Counted from the stretch's first letter, positions 43,948 through 53,675 are shown. The stretch is 64,000 nucleotides of DNA from Lederbergia citrisecunda (GCF_018343695.1 NZ_JAGYPJ010000001.1:693001-757000), one strand, 5' to 3'. The notes: generated by a model not told the origin, from the letters alone. Numbers and translations are program-made.

Positions 43948-44880
43948 TTGCGTACAAAATTGAAAAAATTAAAGGATGAAGTTTCAAAAGTGCTTATAGG
44001 AAGAGAAACCGAAATTGATCTATTGACTATTTCTTTATTACAAGGTGGACATGTATTATTGGAAAGTGTTCCTGGAACAGGAAAAACATTATTAGGAAAA
44101 ACCTTTGCAAAAAGTATTAATGGAGATTTTAAAAGAATTCAATTCACACCAGATGTACTGCCAAGTGATGTAAGTGGAATACAGTATTTCAACCCGAAGA
44201 CAAAGGATTTTGAACTTAGACCAGGTCCAGTTATGACAAATATACTATTGGCAGATGAAATTAATCGTGCTACTCCGAGAACGCAATCTAGCTTACTGGA
44301 AGTAATGGAAGAAAAACAGGTAACGATTGATGGAGAAACAATCAAAATTCCTCAACCTTTTATGGTTATTGCCACTCAAAATCCAGTCGAGACTCAGCAA
44401 GGTACGTTCCAGTTACCGGCTGCACAATTAGATCGATTTTTCATGAAGTTAAATGTACAATATCCTAGTTTTGAAGAAGAACTGCATATGATTAGAAGGT
44501 TTCGTGAAACGGACCCTTATACAGATATAGTGGAGGTTTTAACTCCAGAGGATATATCAAGGATGAGTGCAGAAGTTAGAAAGATCAAAGTTAATGATGA
44601 TATTGAAAAATACATATTAGCAATTATACGGAATACAAGGGAGCATTCCGACATTGAACTTGGCGCGAGTCCAAGAGCGGCTTTGGCACTGATTCGGGCA
44701 AGTCAAGGGGCAGCTTTTTTAGCGGGGAGAGATTATGTAATCCCCGACGATGTTATGAGTATAGCTCAAGCTGTTTTGGCACACAGACTACATATTACGA
44801 TTGAGGCGTCGCTTACTAAAACGATAGATACTATCTTTAAAGATATATTACAAAGCGTTGCAGTACCTGTAGAGGCATAA
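43948..44880 (+). CDS. MoxR family AAA+ ATPase
   Basis: This 310-residue AAA+ ATPase is presumed to act as a chaperone for partner proteins encoded next to it. Walker A is LESVPGTGKTLLGKTFA (about 34-50). The sensor/pore region is RIQFTPDVLPSDVSGIQYF, Walker B is NILLADEINRATPRTQSSLL (about 97-116), followed by ATQNPVETQQGTFQLPAAQLDRF. The start is a TTG at 43948 behind a strong GAGGAGG site. The order moxR, DUF58, membrane DUF4129 is a conserved gene set in bacilli (yeaC-like); its purpose is not established. Confidence 0.9.
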   Translation: MRTKLKKLKDEVSKVLIGRETEIDLLTISLLQGGHVLLESVPGTGKTLLGKTFAKSINGDFKRIQFTPDVLPSDVSGIQYFNPKTKDFELRPGPVMTNILLADEINRATPRTQSSLLEVMEEKQVTIDGETIKIPQPFMVIATQNPVETQQGTFQLPAAQLDRFFMKLNVQYPSFEEELHMIRRFRETDPYTDIVEVLTPEDISRMSAEVRKIKVNDDIEKYILAIIRNTREHSDIELGASPRAALALIRASQGAAFLAGRDYVIPDDVMSIAQAVLAHRLHITIEASLTKTIDTIFKDILQSVAVPVEA

Positions 44881-44885
44881 TTAAG

Positions 44886-46076
44886 ATGAATAACTGGTTT
44901 CGAAATTCTAATCCTACTAGTAGATCTTTAAACTATTTCCCTCATATTTTATTACTATTAATCATTATTTCCTTTTTTGCCCATCAAATAATGATGATGT
45001 TTATATTTCTTTCTAGTCTATTGATATTCCTATTCCAAACTTACTACTTAAAAATTGTAGGTAATCGACTGAATTTATTCACTGTCAAAGAAAAAAACTA
45101 TCTCGTCATTGAAGATGAAGGATCGTGGAAAATTACAGTAGTAAATAAAGGATTTCCAATTTTAAAAGCTAGTTTGAAACTTACATTTGATGCGTCGGTG
45201 ATCCCCTCACATATTCCATATAAAATAAATAATGGTCTTGTAGAAATATTGATTCCTTTTTTTATATGGAAAAACGAGGAGAAGGAGATTGTCATCCCTG
45301 TCATTGCGAAAAAAAGAGGGAAATCGATAATTCGGGACGTGACTGTTAGAATACCTCATTTATTTGGAAGCGGTTATATCGATCTAAGTTACCAAAATCA
45401 TATACATACACAATTTCTAGTCTATCCGCACAGAATTCCAGTCAATATACGGGATTTTGTTTTTGTGAACAAACAAGGATTGCAAGATGTCAAAACATCC
45501 TTATTCGTCGATTCGATGCATCCGATTGGCGTTAGAGATTATATGGCTGGAGACCCTTTTCAACATATTCACTGGAAGGCAAGTGCGAAGATGCAATTAT
45601 TGCAATCGAAAGTATTTTCACCTATTGCATCCCGCGGATGGTTAATCATCATAAATATTTCTGAATACTATTCCATCAATACTAGATTAGAAGAAATGAT
45701 AGGTCATGCGGCATTCATCATTGATTTTGCCCTGAAACAAGATATTCCATTTTCTTTAGCTGTGAATGTACGGTCTTTCGGGAATACTCCTTTTTATTAT
45801 TTACATGAAGGAATTGGACCAAAACATAGACAAGCAGCTTTCGAATTCCTTACAGTGCTTTCCTTTTCTTCGCTTTCGTTTCCACCAATTCAGATGTTAA
45901 ATCAATTAAAAAAGGAAGATTTACCATCAGTCATCATTTTTATAGGTTCGGAAACAGTCGATATACAAAATGCATTGCTTGATTTATCCTCAACAGGACG
46001 TTCAGTGTATGAAGTGGAAAATGTAAATGATAAGGGAGTTTTAAGGCAGTGGAGACAAAAGAATTTAGCGGTATAA
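44886..46076 (+). CDS. DUF58 domain protein
   Basis: 396 residues. Two N-terminal membrane helices (ILLLLIIISFFAHQIMMMF and the following FLSSLLIFLFQTYYL) are followed by an extracytoplasmic-type beta domain and the DUF58 core (about 200-245: GVRDYMAGDPFQHIHWKASA, KMQLLQSKVF). The core has the D-x-x-x-x-I-x-W pattern of this family. The C-terminal part is von Willebrand-A-like. DUF58 proteins co-occur with MoxR ATPases. It starts 5 bases after moxR with no good binding site of its own, so it is probably translated by coupling. It overlaps the next gene by 28 bases. Confidence 0.86.
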   Translation: MNNWFRNSNPTSRSLNYFPHILLLLIIISFFAHQIMMMFIFLSSLLIFLFQTYYLKIVGNRLNLFTVKEKNYLVIEDEGSWKITVVNKGFPILKASLKLTFDASVIPSHIPYKINNGLVEILIPFFIWKNEEKEIVIPVIAKKRGKSIIRDVTVRIPHLFGSGYIDLSYQNHIHTQFLVYPHRIPVNIRDFVFVNKQGLQDVKTSLFVDSMHPIGVRDYMAGDPFQHIHWKASAKMQLLQSKVFSPIASRGWLIIINISEYYSINTRLEEMIGHAAFIIDFALKQDIPFSLAVNVRSFGNTPFYYLHEGIGPKHRQAAFEFLTVLSFSSLSFPPIQMLNQLKKEDLPSVIIFIGSETVDIQNALLDLSSTGRSVYEVENVNDKGVLRQWRQKNLAV

Positions 46077-47314
46077 TAACTGTTGGGCAATCACAATGGA
46101 GTGTTATTAGAAACTTCTTGTTAAAAGCTATTTTAGTAAGTTTACTTATTTCTCCTATACATATGACGGATTCTATTTATCTTACGATTGCTTGGCCATT
46201 TTTATTATTAGTTACTTTGGGTTGTGTAATTGGTTTAGGATTTCAATATGTTAATACAAAAGGGTTTATGTTTAATTATTTCTTGTTTACAATACCTACA
46301 ATTCTAATATTGAGTATATATTTTCGTTTGCCTTTTTGGCTCTTTCTTTTCTCAGCTTTATTTATTTTCATCGTATTAAAAAGAGAAGTTGAGAACTCTC
46401 TAAATGACCCTATTGATGGTGGGGATGGTCTGTTAGCTTCAACAGTAATCGTATCACTTGTCATTTTGATACTAGCTGCTGTCTACTCATTACCATTTTT
46501 ATATCCAGTACTTTTACTTGTATTGCTTCAATTTATTATTTTTTCGTTTGGAACCTTTATAAGGAGGTACCACGAGAGCGGAAGTGTAAAAGGTAAAAGG
46601 ATATTCTTTGTTAAATTTTCTACCGGAGTAATCGGGATTCTGGTATTTTCTTTATTGGTAACTTATGTTTTAATGAATTATTTGCGCAAACTACTTGATT
46701 ATTTGCTTTCAATGTTTGCCAAAGTACTTATTTTCATCAGTGAACCGATCATAAGTTATTTTGCAAAACCATTATCAAATCAAGAGATAGAGAACAAGCT
46801 ACCTATATTTTCGGAAGAGGAAATGGGAAAAGTGGATTCAGAAATTGTTTTAAATTTGGAGTCCTCTCAAACTCTGAATTATTTTGCTTTATTCATCATT
46901 ATTATTGTAATTTGTTTTGTTGCTTTTTATCTTTATAAAAAAAATAAGCATCATAGGCGGCAACCTGCCAACCCATATATATCGCCAGAAGGTTTTTTTA
47001 CGTATGTATCCCCGATCCTAGAGAGAAAGGGAATCAGCCCAAGGTATAGTGATATAGATAATGAAATAAGAAAAGCAATTAAATCACTTGAGAACTATGC
47101 AGATAAAAGGAATGTAGGTCGCTATTCATATGAATCATTGAGGGAATGGTTTAACAGAATTGGAATATCAATATCTGAAGATTCCATCGCTATTTACGAA
47201 AGTGTTCGTTATGGAAGTATAAATGCAACAAGTGAAGAAACAAATAGTTTTTTTGAAGAGATGAGCATTGTAAAAGGGAAAATAGAGAAAATTAGTAAAA
47301 ATATTAAAGATTAA
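46049..47314 (+). CDS. Membrane protein with DUF4129 domain
   Basis: 421 residues: at least six N-terminal helices (about 25-215), a soluble linker, one more helix (ALFIIIIVICFVAFYLYKK, about 290-308) and a C-terminal DUF4129-like domain (about 330-405: DIDNEIRKAIKSLENYADKR, RYSYESLREWFNRIGI). In B. subtilis the third protein of this cluster (YebA) is about 730 residues and has a transglutaminase core between these parts. Here that core is absent. The start is GTG 46049 inside the end of the DUF58 gene, 10 bases after AAGGGAG. Confidence 0.8.
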   Translation: METKEFSGIITVGQSQWSVIRNFLLKAILVSLLISPIHMTDSIYLTIAWPFLLLVTLGCVIGLGFQYVNTKGFMFNYFLFTIPTILILSIYFRLPFWLFLFSALFIFIVLKREVENSLNDPIDGGDGLLASTVIVSLVILILAAVYSLPFLYPVLLLVLLQFIIFSFGTFIRRYHESGSVKGKRIFFVKFSTGVIGILVFSLLVTYVLMNYLRKLLDYLLSMFAKVLIFISEPIISYFAKPLSNQEIENKLPIFSEEEMGKVDSEIVLNLESSQTLNYFALFIIIIVICFVAFYLYKKNKHHRRQPANPYISPEGFFTYVSPILERKGISPRYSDIDNEIRKAIKSLENYADKRNVGRYSYESLREWFNRIGISISEDSIAIYESVRYGSINATSEETNSFFEEMSIVKGKIEKISKNIKD

Positions 47315-47447
47315 AGTTAAAAAATGGCGGGTATATAAATTTTTACGTGTATTTTATTGCACAACCATTGACGAAACACCAAAAATTGGCTACTTTTGTA
47401 TTAGGAAGCTGAATTAAATTTGCTTTGGGAAAAGGAGACGATTTGGA

Positions 47448-47714
47448 ATGATTGAAAAACAATTTACAGTAACATCTGACACAGGAATTCATGCAAGACC
47501 AGCAACAATGCTAGTACAAACAGCAAGCAGATTTTCATCTGATATTCAACTAGAATACAAGGATAAAAAAGTTAATTTAAAATCAATTATGGGTGTTATG
47601 TCACTTGGAATTGGTAAAGGTGTAAACATTACTATCAGTGCAGATGGCAGTGATGAAGAAGAAGCTATGGCTGGCATTGAGGAATTGTTCCAAAAAGAAG
47701 GACTTGCTGAGTAA
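47448..47714 (+). CDS. ptsH: Phosphocarrier protein HPr
   Basis: HPr is 88 residues. His15 in [14 protein letters not shown] is phosphorylated by enzyme I and passes phosphate to sugar-specific EII proteins. Ser46 in [13 protein letters not shown] is phosphorylated by HPr kinase to form the CcpA co-repressor. AAAGGAGACG precedes the ATG. The gene overlaps ptsI by one base (TAATG). A TTGACG at 47368-47373 with a weak -10 (TACTTT, 17-base spacing) is the best promoter candidate. ptsG, which precedes ptsHI in B. subtilis, is not here. Confidence 0.97.
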   Translation: MIEKQFTVTSDTGIHARPATMLVQTASRFSSDIQLEYKDKKVNLKSIMGVMSLGIGKGVNITISADGSDEEEAMAGIEELFQKEGLAE

Positions 47715-49429
47715 TGTCCACCATTTTAAAGGGGATAGCTGCATCCAGTGGAATTGCCATCGGAAAAGCATATCGGCTTGTAGAGCCAGATCTTTCATTT
47801 AGAAAAACCGCTATCTCTAATGCTGCTGAGGAAATCAGCAGACTTCATTTGGCAATAAATTCTGCCAAAGCGGATCTTGAAGTAATTCGGGGAAAAGCAC
47901 TAGCTGACTTAGGAGGGGATAAAGCTGCAATCTTTGACGCTCATCTCCTCGTATTAAGCGACCCCGAATTATTAATATCCATCGAAGAAAAAATCAAATC
48001 TGACATGTCAGATGCAGAAAGCGCTTTAAAAGAAACGACAGATATGTTCGTTTCCATGTTTGAACAGTTGGATAATGAATATATGAAAGAGCGAGCAGCA
48101 GATATTAAAGACGTATCAAAACGAGTAATGGCACATTTACTTGGTGTGAAGCTACCTAATCCAGGATTGATTGCTGAAGAAGTGGTCATCATTGCTGAGG
48201 ATTTGACGCCGTCTGATACTGCTCAATTGAATAAGCAATTTGTGAAAGGGTTTGCAACTAATATTGGTGGGCGTACTTCACATTCTGCTATTATGGCACG
48301 GTCAATGGAAATTCCTGCGGTAGTAGGGACAAAAAATGCGTCTGACCAAATTGAAAATGGCGACATCGTCATTATCGATGGACTTCATGGTGAAGTACAT
48401 ATTAATCCAACTCCGGAAGTCTTAAAAAAATATGAAGATGATTTAAGAAATTTTGAATTGCAAAAATCGGAATGGGCATTGCTTAAAGATGAATCCACCG
48501 AAAGTCTGGATGGCAAACGTGTTGAATTAGCGGCAAATATTGGATCTCCCGATGATATTGAGAAGGTTCTTACCAATGGCGGTGAAGGTGTAGGCCTTTA
48601 TCGAACTGAATTTCTTTATATGGAAAGAAACCAGTTACCTTCGGAAGAAGAACAATTTGAGGCTTATAAAACTGTTCTCGAAAAAATGGATGGGAGACCT
48701 GTCGTTGTTCGTACACTAGATATTGGAGGAGATAAACAGCTTCCATATTTAAGTTTGCCATCAGAAATGAATCCATTTCTTGGGTTTCGAGCAATAAGAC
48801 TTTGTCTTGATGAACAAGATATTTTTAGAACGCAACTCCGTGCTTTATTACGAGCTAGTTTGTTTGGAAATTTAAAGATCATGTTTCCTATGATTGCTAC
48901 CCTTGATGAATTTCGCTCTGCAAAGGCATTATTGTTAGAAGAAAAAAAGGCCCTTGTAGAAAGTGGAATTTTGGTAGCGGACAATATTGAAGTTGGGATC
49001 ATGGTTGAAATTCCATCCACTGCCGTATTAGCTGATCAATTTGCAAAGGAAGTTGACTTCTTCAGTATTGGAACAAATGACTTAATTCAGTATACTATGG
49101 CTGCTGATAGAATGAACGAACGCGTTTCGTATTTATACCAACCATATCACCCTGCCATATTGCGTTTAGTGAAAATGGTTATAGACGCAGCACATAATGA
49201 AGGAAAATGGGCTGGCATGTGTGGAGAAATGGCTGGAGACGAAATCGCAATTCCAATTCTTCTTGGCCTTGAATTGGACGAATTCTCCATGAGTGCATCC
49301 TCGATATTGAAGGCACGAAGTCTAATAAAGAAGCTCAACCAAACTGAAATGAGACAATTAGCGGAAGAAGCATTAAGTCTGCAAACAGCAAATGAAGTTA
49401 TGGAACTCGTTAAAAACAAAATATTGTAA
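47714..49429 (+). CDS. ptsI: Phosphoenolpyruvate-protein phosphotransferase (enzyme I)
   Basis: Enzyme I is 571 residues and takes phosphate from PEP and gives it to HPr. The phospho-histidine is in [20 protein letters not shown] (His near residue 189). PEP-binding barrel motifs are [12 protein letters not shown] (about 293-304), [33 protein letters not shown] and the active-site region MCGEMAGD. The start overlaps the ptsH stop by one base, implying coupling. Together with HPr it serves all PTS sugars in the cell. A terminator follows at 49544-49569. Confidence 0.97.
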   Translation: MSTILKGIAASSGIAIGKAYRLVEPDLSFRKTAISNAAEEISRLHLAINSAKADLEVIRGKALADLGGDKAAIFDAHLLVLSDPELLISIEEKIKSDMSDAESALKETTDMFVSMFEQLDNEYMKERAADIKDVSKRVMAHLLGVKLPNPGLIAEEVVIIAEDLTPSDTAQLNKQFVKGFATNIGGRTSHSAIMARSMEIPAVVGTKNASDQIENGDIVIIDGLHGEVHINPTPEVLKKYEDDLRNFELQKSEWALLKDESTESLDGKRVELAANIGSPDDIEKVLTNGGEGVGLYRTEFLYMERNQLPSEEEQFEAYKTVLEKMDGRPVVVRTLDIGGDKQLPYLSLPSEMNPFLGFRAIRLCLDEQDIFRTQLRALLRASLFGNLKIMFPMIATLDEFRSAKALLLEEKKALVESGILVADNIEVGIMVEIPSTAVLADQFAKEVDFFSIGTNDLIQYTMAADRMNERVSYLYQPYHPAILRLVKMVIDAAHNEGKWAGMCGEMAGDEIAIPILLGLELDEFSMSASSILKARSLIKKLNQTEMRQLAEEALSLQTANEVMELVKNKIL

Positions 49430-49543
49430 CGTAATTGTAATGTTTTTTAAGTGTATATTTTTAAAAAGGGTGGTATAGAATAATAATCATGATTGATATG
49501 ACGATCTCCTAGTCATTTCATTCTCATTTTTCCCCCTTTTTTT

Positions 49544-49569
49544 GCCGGACAAATTGTCTGGCTTTTTTT
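49544..49569 (+). terminator. ptsHI terminator
   Basis: GCCGGACAA pairs with TTGTCTGGC (one G-U pair) and is followed by TTTTTTT. Confidence 0.82.
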
Positions 49570-50106
49570 ATTTCTTTATAGATAACTTAATCGGAGCAAA
49601 AGATTATAAAGACTGCATACTTTAGTGAAGCAATGATTAATTGATGTCCTTGTGAGGTGAAAATGTCATACTTAACTTAACCATTCGTGGTAAAGGTGCC
49701 CTATGTCACTAAGAACAGCTCTTCATGGCAATCAAGAAAAATATCCCACTAAGATTATCAATTGTTATAATCGCAAATAGTTCTGCTGAAAGGAAACAAA
49801 TGACTATATTTTCTTAAACAGGCAAGTGAGGAATTTGGTCTTCCTTATATTAAAAATACTTTAATAAAAAAGTATGGTTGACATATAATATTTTAGAGTG
49901 CTAGTGTGGTAGTATCCAATGATGTGTATTTTAATCGGTTGGTCCTTATTTAGAATAATTTCGAAAATTTAGCAAGTATTTACCCCGAAATCTATGATAA
50001 TATCTCGGTAGAGGATTAATTTACGGCCTTTTTACAACTTAAAGACTAGATTGGAAACTTAAGGAGGAGGAAAGAAAAAACTATTAAAGAGAATTCAAAG
50101 AAAATC

Positions 50107-50120
50107 TGATAGCGTTTACA
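50107..50120. promoter_or_regulatory. cre site before hexuronate island
   Basis: TGATAGCGTTTACA; its complement TGTAAACGCTATCA fits TGNAANCGNWNNCW at every defined base. It lies 98 bases before the first dehydrogenase gene, downstream of the only TTGACA, so CcpA could block elongation. Confidence 0.75.
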
Positions 50121-50217
50121 CATTGTAATCCCTACTAAAATGGAAAAAATATTACATTCGGCCATTTCGGAAAATAGTCGAATCTATTTCTTTCAATTAT
50201 TAAAAAAGGAGAAAAGA

Positions 50218-51369
50218 ATGATAAACGTTGCAATTATTGGTAGCGGGGCTATCGCTCCATCTCATATACAGGCGTATTTACAATTCCCAGAAAGATGTAA
50301 AATCATTGCTATTTGCGATATTTATCCTGAAAAAGCAAAAAATACTGCAGAAAAGTTTCATTTAGAATCAGAAATATATGAAAATTATATAGAGATGCTC
50401 AAACATACAGACATAGATTTAGTTTCAATTTGTACACCACCATACACTCATGCCGATATGGCTATTAATTGTATAAATGCAGGGAAGCACGTGCTTGTAG
50501 AAAAGCCGATGGCCTCTTCGTTAGAAGAATGTGATCGAATGCTTGAAGCAGTGGCAAAAAACAATAAAATTCTTTCAGTTGTCGCTCAAAATCGTTTTAG
50601 GACTTCAATGATGAAACTAAAAAAAGTACTAAATTCTCAGTTAATGGGTCAAATTGTCCATACACAAGTAGATTCATTTTGGTGGAGAGGTCATAGCTAT
50701 TATGATCTATGGTGGAGGGGAACATGGGAAAAAGAAGGAGGTGGCTGTACTTTAAATCATGCTGTTCACCATATTGATATTTTTCAATGGATGAATGGAA
50801 TGCCCTATGAGGTTACTGCAGTAATGAGTAATACCTCACATGATAATGCGGAGGTTGAAGATATTTCAATTGCTATTTGTAAATATAACAATGGAAGTCT
50901 TGCTCAAATTACAAGCTCTGTTATCCACCACGGAGAGGAGCAACAATTGATTTTCCAAGGTAAAAATGCCCGTGTTTCTGTTCCTTGGAAAGTAAAGGCT
51001 TCCCAATCACAAGAAAATGGCTTTCCGTTAGATGACATGCATTTAGAAAAGAAAATTACAGAATTATATTCCAGTCTTCCTGAAGTCGAATATGAAGGAC
51101 ATGCAGGACAGATAGATGATGTCTTAACTGCAATTGAAAAAAATGAGAAAGTCTTAATAAGTGGTACGGAAGGTAGGCAAACACTAGAAATGATTACAGC
51201 AATCTATCAATCTGCCAGTCTAGGAGGAACAGTAAAGCTACCATTGGATAAAACAAGCCCATTTTATACAAGTGAAAGTATAATGAAAAACGCCATTCAT
51301 TTCTATGAGAAAAAAACAAGTGTGGAAAATTTTACGGATAATAAAATAACAACGGGCAGTAACCATTAA
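50218..51369 (+). CDS. Gfo/Idh/MocA family oxidoreductase
   Basis: This 383-residue NAD(P)-dependent sugar dehydrogenase-type protein has an N-terminal dinucleotide fold (INVAIIGSGAIAPSHIQAYL, about 2-21), SICTPPYTHADMAINCINAG and the conserved cofactor-proximal EKP motif in HVLVEKPMASS (about 93-103). The C-terminal sheet contains GGGCTLNHAVHHIDIFQWMN (about 176-195), with the D-x-x-x-H-type residues used in catalysis. The substrate could be a uronate, inositol or glycoside; it cannot be set. ATG 50218 follows AAAAAAGGAGAAAAG; an open frame upstream to 50140 lacks a site. First gene of a run of three. Confidence 0.87.
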   Translation: MINVAIIGSGAIAPSHIQAYLQFPERCKIIAICDIYPEKAKNTAEKFHLESEIYENYIEMLKHTDIDLVSICTPPYTHADMAINCINAGKHVLVEKPMASSLEECDRMLEAVAKNNKILSVVAQNRFRTSMMKLKKVLNSQLMGQIVHTQVDSFWWRGHSYYDLWWRGTWEKEGGGCTLNHAVHHIDIFQWMNGMPYEVTAVMSNTSHDNAEVEDISIAICKYNNGSLAQITSSVIHHGEEQQLIFQGKNARVSVPWKVKASQSQENGFPLDDMHLEKKITELYSSLPEVEYEGHAGQIDDVLTAIEKNEKVLISGTEGRQTLEMITAIYQSASLGGTVKLPLDKTSPFYTSESIMKNAIHFYEKKTSVENFTDNKITTGSNH

Positions 51370-51383
51370 GGAGGAATGAACAC

Positions 51384-52484
51384 ATGAACAAAAATGACGG
51401 AATGAACTATGCTCCAAAAGGAACAAAATTAAAAAAAGTAGTTGATAAGGGAGAATTTTTATTTGCTGCTATTGGTTTAAATCATGGGCATATTTATGGT
51501 ATGGCAAATGGACTGATTGAAGCAGGTGGAGAACTTGTGGCTGTTTACGATCCGGATCCTGAAAAAGTTAAAAAGTTTTGTGAAACATATCCAAACGTAC
51601 AGGCGGTGGCATCTAAGGAAGAAATATTAAATGATCCGTCTATTCATCTTATTGCCTGTGCAAGCATTCCTTCAGACCGGGCTGATGTTGGTATGGAAGC
51701 AATGGATCACGGTAAGCACTTTTTTGTAGATAAACCAGCTTTTACTACAATAGAGCAATTGGAGAAGGCTAAAGAAAAAACAGCCGAAACGGGATTAAAA
51801 TGGGGCATCTATTATAGTGAAAGATTGCATGTAGAAAGCTCGATATTTGCAGGTCAACTCATAGAAGAAGGGGCAATCGGAAAGGTTGTTCAAGTGATGG
51901 GAACTGGTCCGCATCGCGCAAATGTTCAAAGTCGACCAAAGTGGTTTTTTGATCCAAAGTATTACGGAGGAATACTTTGTGATATAGGCAGCCACCAAGT
52001 CGAACAATTTTTATTTTATGCAGGTGCAAAAGACGCTGATGTTTTACATAGTAAGATAGGAAATTATCATTATCCCCAATATGAAAAATTTGAAGATTTT
52101 GGAGATGCCACTCTAGTAGCGGACAATGGCGCAACTTTTTATTTCAGAGTTGATTGGTTTACTCCAGATGGGCTAGGTACATGGGGGGATGGAAGAGTGT
52201 TGATATTAGGTACGGAAGGCTATATTGAAGCGAGAAAATACATTGATATTGCTCGTGATTCTACTTCCGACCACGTTTACTTAGTAAATAAAGACGGAGA
52301 AAAGCATTTCGAATGTGCTGGTAAAATAGGATTTCCGTTTTTTGGACAATTCATTCTTGACTGTTTAAATGGGACGGAGAATGCCATGCCACAAGTACAT
52401 GCATTTAAAGCTGCTGAATTATGCATTATCGCACAAGAAAAAGCAATGAGAATTAATACAAATGGACAAGTGCTTCAAAAATAG
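51384..52484 (+). CDS. Gfo/Idh/MocA family oxidoreductase (second)
   Basis: 366 residues. The dinucleotide fold starts FLFAAIGLNHGHIYGMANGL (about 22-41). IACASIPSDRADVGMEAMDH and the DKP form of the EKP motif (HFFVDKPAFTT, about 113-123) follow. The C-terminal half has ICDIGSHQVEQFLFYAGAKD (about 194-213) with the paired Asp/His of the family. It differs strongly from its upstream neighbour, so the two are not a recent duplication. It starts 14 bases after that gene behind AAGGAGG, in the same operon. Substrate unknown. Confidence 0.85.
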   Translation: MNKNDGMNYAPKGTKLKKVVDKGEFLFAAIGLNHGHIYGMANGLIEAGGELVAVYDPDPEKVKKFCETYPNVQAVASKEEILNDPSIHLIACASIPSDRADVGMEAMDHGKHFFVDKPAFTTIEQLEKAKEKTAETGLKWGIYYSERLHVESSIFAGQLIEEGAIGKVVQVMGTGPHRANVQSRPKWFFDPKYYGGILCDIGSHQVEQFLFYAGAKDADVLHSKIGNYHYPQYEKFEDFGDATLVADNGATFYFRVDWFTPDGLGTWGDGRVLILGTEGYIEARKYIDIARDSTSDHVYLVNKDGEKHFECAGKIGFPFFGQFILDCLNGTENAMPQVHAFKAAELCIIAQEKAMRINTNGQVLQK

Positions 52485-52495
52485 GAGATATGTAA

Positions 52496-52891
52496 ATGAT
52501 CGAAATAATTGGATTACATCATATCAGTTTATCAGTAACAAATTTGGAAGAATGTAAACATTTTTATGGGAATATTCTTGGCTTAGAGGAAATAAAGCGA
52601 CCAAATTTTAATTTCAACGGTGCCTGGTACAAAATAGATCACCAACAACTTCATTTGATTGTTCATCCAGAGGCCAATACATTAAGAAAAAAAGAGCAAG
52701 TCGATACGAAGGATGGACATTTAGCGATAAGAGTTGCAGATTACGATGCTGCTGTAAAGCATTTAAAGAAACATAACGTCCCCCTTATGGAGAACCACGG
52801 TTCAAAAAGCGGATTTGTCCAAGTTTTTTGTTTAGATCCGAGCAATAATCTTATTGAACTAAATATTGAAAATCAAGAAAAATATAACTAA
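52496..52891 (+). CDS. VOC family protein (glyoxalase/dioxygenase fold)
   Basis: 131 residues with paired beta-alpha-beta-beta-beta modules. The N-terminal GLHHISLSVTNLEECKHFYG (about 5-24) carries the first metal-ligand histidine. WYKIDHQQLHLIVHPE and the GHLAIRV segment give the second, and NLIELNIENQ the final Glu. Members include glyoxalase I, epimerases and fosfomycin-resistance enzymes. In this operon an epimerase or isomerase role in sugar catabolism is possible, without proof. It follows the second dehydrogenase gene by 11 bases and ends in a terminator. Confidence 0.8.
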   Translation: MIEIIGLHHISLSVTNLEECKHFYGNILGLEEIKRPNFNFNGAWYKIDHQQLHLIVHPEANTLRKKEQVDTKDGHLAIRVADYDAAVKHLKKHNVPLMENHGSKSGFVQVFCLDPSNNLIELNIENQEKYN

Positions 52892-52920
52892 AGCCGTGAT
52901 ACTTTCGGCTTAGTTTTTTT
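52891..52920 (+). terminator. Terminator after VOC gene
   Basis: AAGCCG pairs with CGGCTT across a 9-base loop, then AGTTTTTTT. It separates the dehydrogenase operon from the gntR-uxuA operon. Confidence 0.75.
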
Positions 52921-52932
52921 ATAATACTTCTG

Positions 52933-52944
52933 TATACTAGTATA
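52933..52944. promoter_or_regulatory. TATACTAGTATA palindrome, probable GntR operator
   Basis: Perfect 12-bp palindrome 39 bases before the gntR start, overlapping a TATAAT-like -10 (52941-52946). FadR-subfamily repressors bind short GTATAC-like palindromes of this kind. Confidence 0.6.
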
Positions 52945-52982
52945 ATTAATATGGTAAGTGTTTGATGAATGGAGGATTTTAT

Positions 52983-53657
52983 GTGATTGATAAAGAAGCG
53001 CAAAGAGGTTCCACAAGGGATTATTCGTATAATAAGCTGAAAATGAAAATACTTAATCTCGAACTTGAACCAGGAACGAAAATATCCGAAAAAGAAATTG
53101 CAGATGAGTTCAATGTGAGCAGGACTCCGGTTCGCGAAGCTTTTATGAAATTGGCACAGGAAGAATTATTGGACATTATCCCTCAAAGCGGTACCATCGT
53201 TTCTCGTATAAACCTTGATTATGTTGAAGAAGGAAGATTTATTCGAGAAAAAATTGAAAAGGAAATAGTGATGCTGGCATGTAAGGATTTTCCTGATGAT
53301 TACCTATTTCGCCTTGAAACCAACCTTGCTCTACAAGAGCTTTGTATTGGAAAAAATAATTTTTATCAGCTGTATGAACTAGATGAAGAGTTTCACCGAA
53401 TATTGTTTTCCGGAGTTGGCAAAGTCAGGACATGGAAAATGCTCCAACTATTAAATAGTCATTTTAATCGCTTGAGACTATTAAGATTGTCCAAAGATTC
53501 CAATTGGGAAAGTATCATTTCACAGCATAAATTGATTTATCAACTTATTATCGAAAAAAAACCAGAAGAAGCTAGTCATATGATGGAACGTCATTTACAA
53601 ATGGCAGTTTTTGAAAAAGAAATGTTGAAGGAGAAATATCCACATTATTTTATATAA
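52983..53657 (+). CDS. GntR family regulator, FadR subfamily
   Basis: 224 residues. The N-terminal winged helix (about 10-75: YNKLKMKILNLELEPGTKIS, EKEIADEFNVSRTPVREAFM) has the strongly conserved SRTPVREA recognition helix. The C-terminal FCD effector domain (about 80-215) contains the metal-ligand pattern D-x-x-x-H (ELDEEFHRILFSG), an ISQHKLIYQL histidine and a MMERHLQ histidine. It probably senses a hexuronate-related acid and represses the operon. GTG 52983 is 7 bases after GGAGG; the start-like codon at 52962 precedes that site. It is co-directional with uxuA, 18 bases downstream. Confidence 0.88.
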   Translation: MIDKEAQRGSTRDYSYNKLKMKILNLELEPGTKISEKEIADEFNVSRTPVREAFMKLAQEELLDIIPQSGTIVSRINLDYVEEGRFIREKIEKEIVMLACKDFPDDYLFRLETNLALQELCIGKNNFYQLYELDEEFHRILFSGVGKVRTWKMLQLLNSHFNRLRLLRLSKDSNWESIISQHKLIYQLIIEKKPEEASHMMERHLQMAVFEKEMLKEKYPHYFI

Positions 53658-53675
53658 ATTAAAAGGAGATAATCG

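Larger units (their letters stand above)
49430..50217 (+). other. Long non-coding interval and leader before the hexuronate island
   Basis: Nearly 790 bases without a convincing gene. It contains the ptsI terminator, a TTGACA (49878-49883), a CTAGTGTGGTAG element (49901) resembling the GntR-site core, and the cre at 50107-50120. A strong AAGGAGGAGG (about 50062) has no start codon behind it. Two short coding-like stretches occur: an ATG ORF of 25 codons at about 49703 (MSLRTALHGNQEKYPTKIIN) and a start-less run reading EEFGLPYIKNTLIKKYG near 49835-49881. These may be remains of a decayed gene. Confidence 0.5.
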
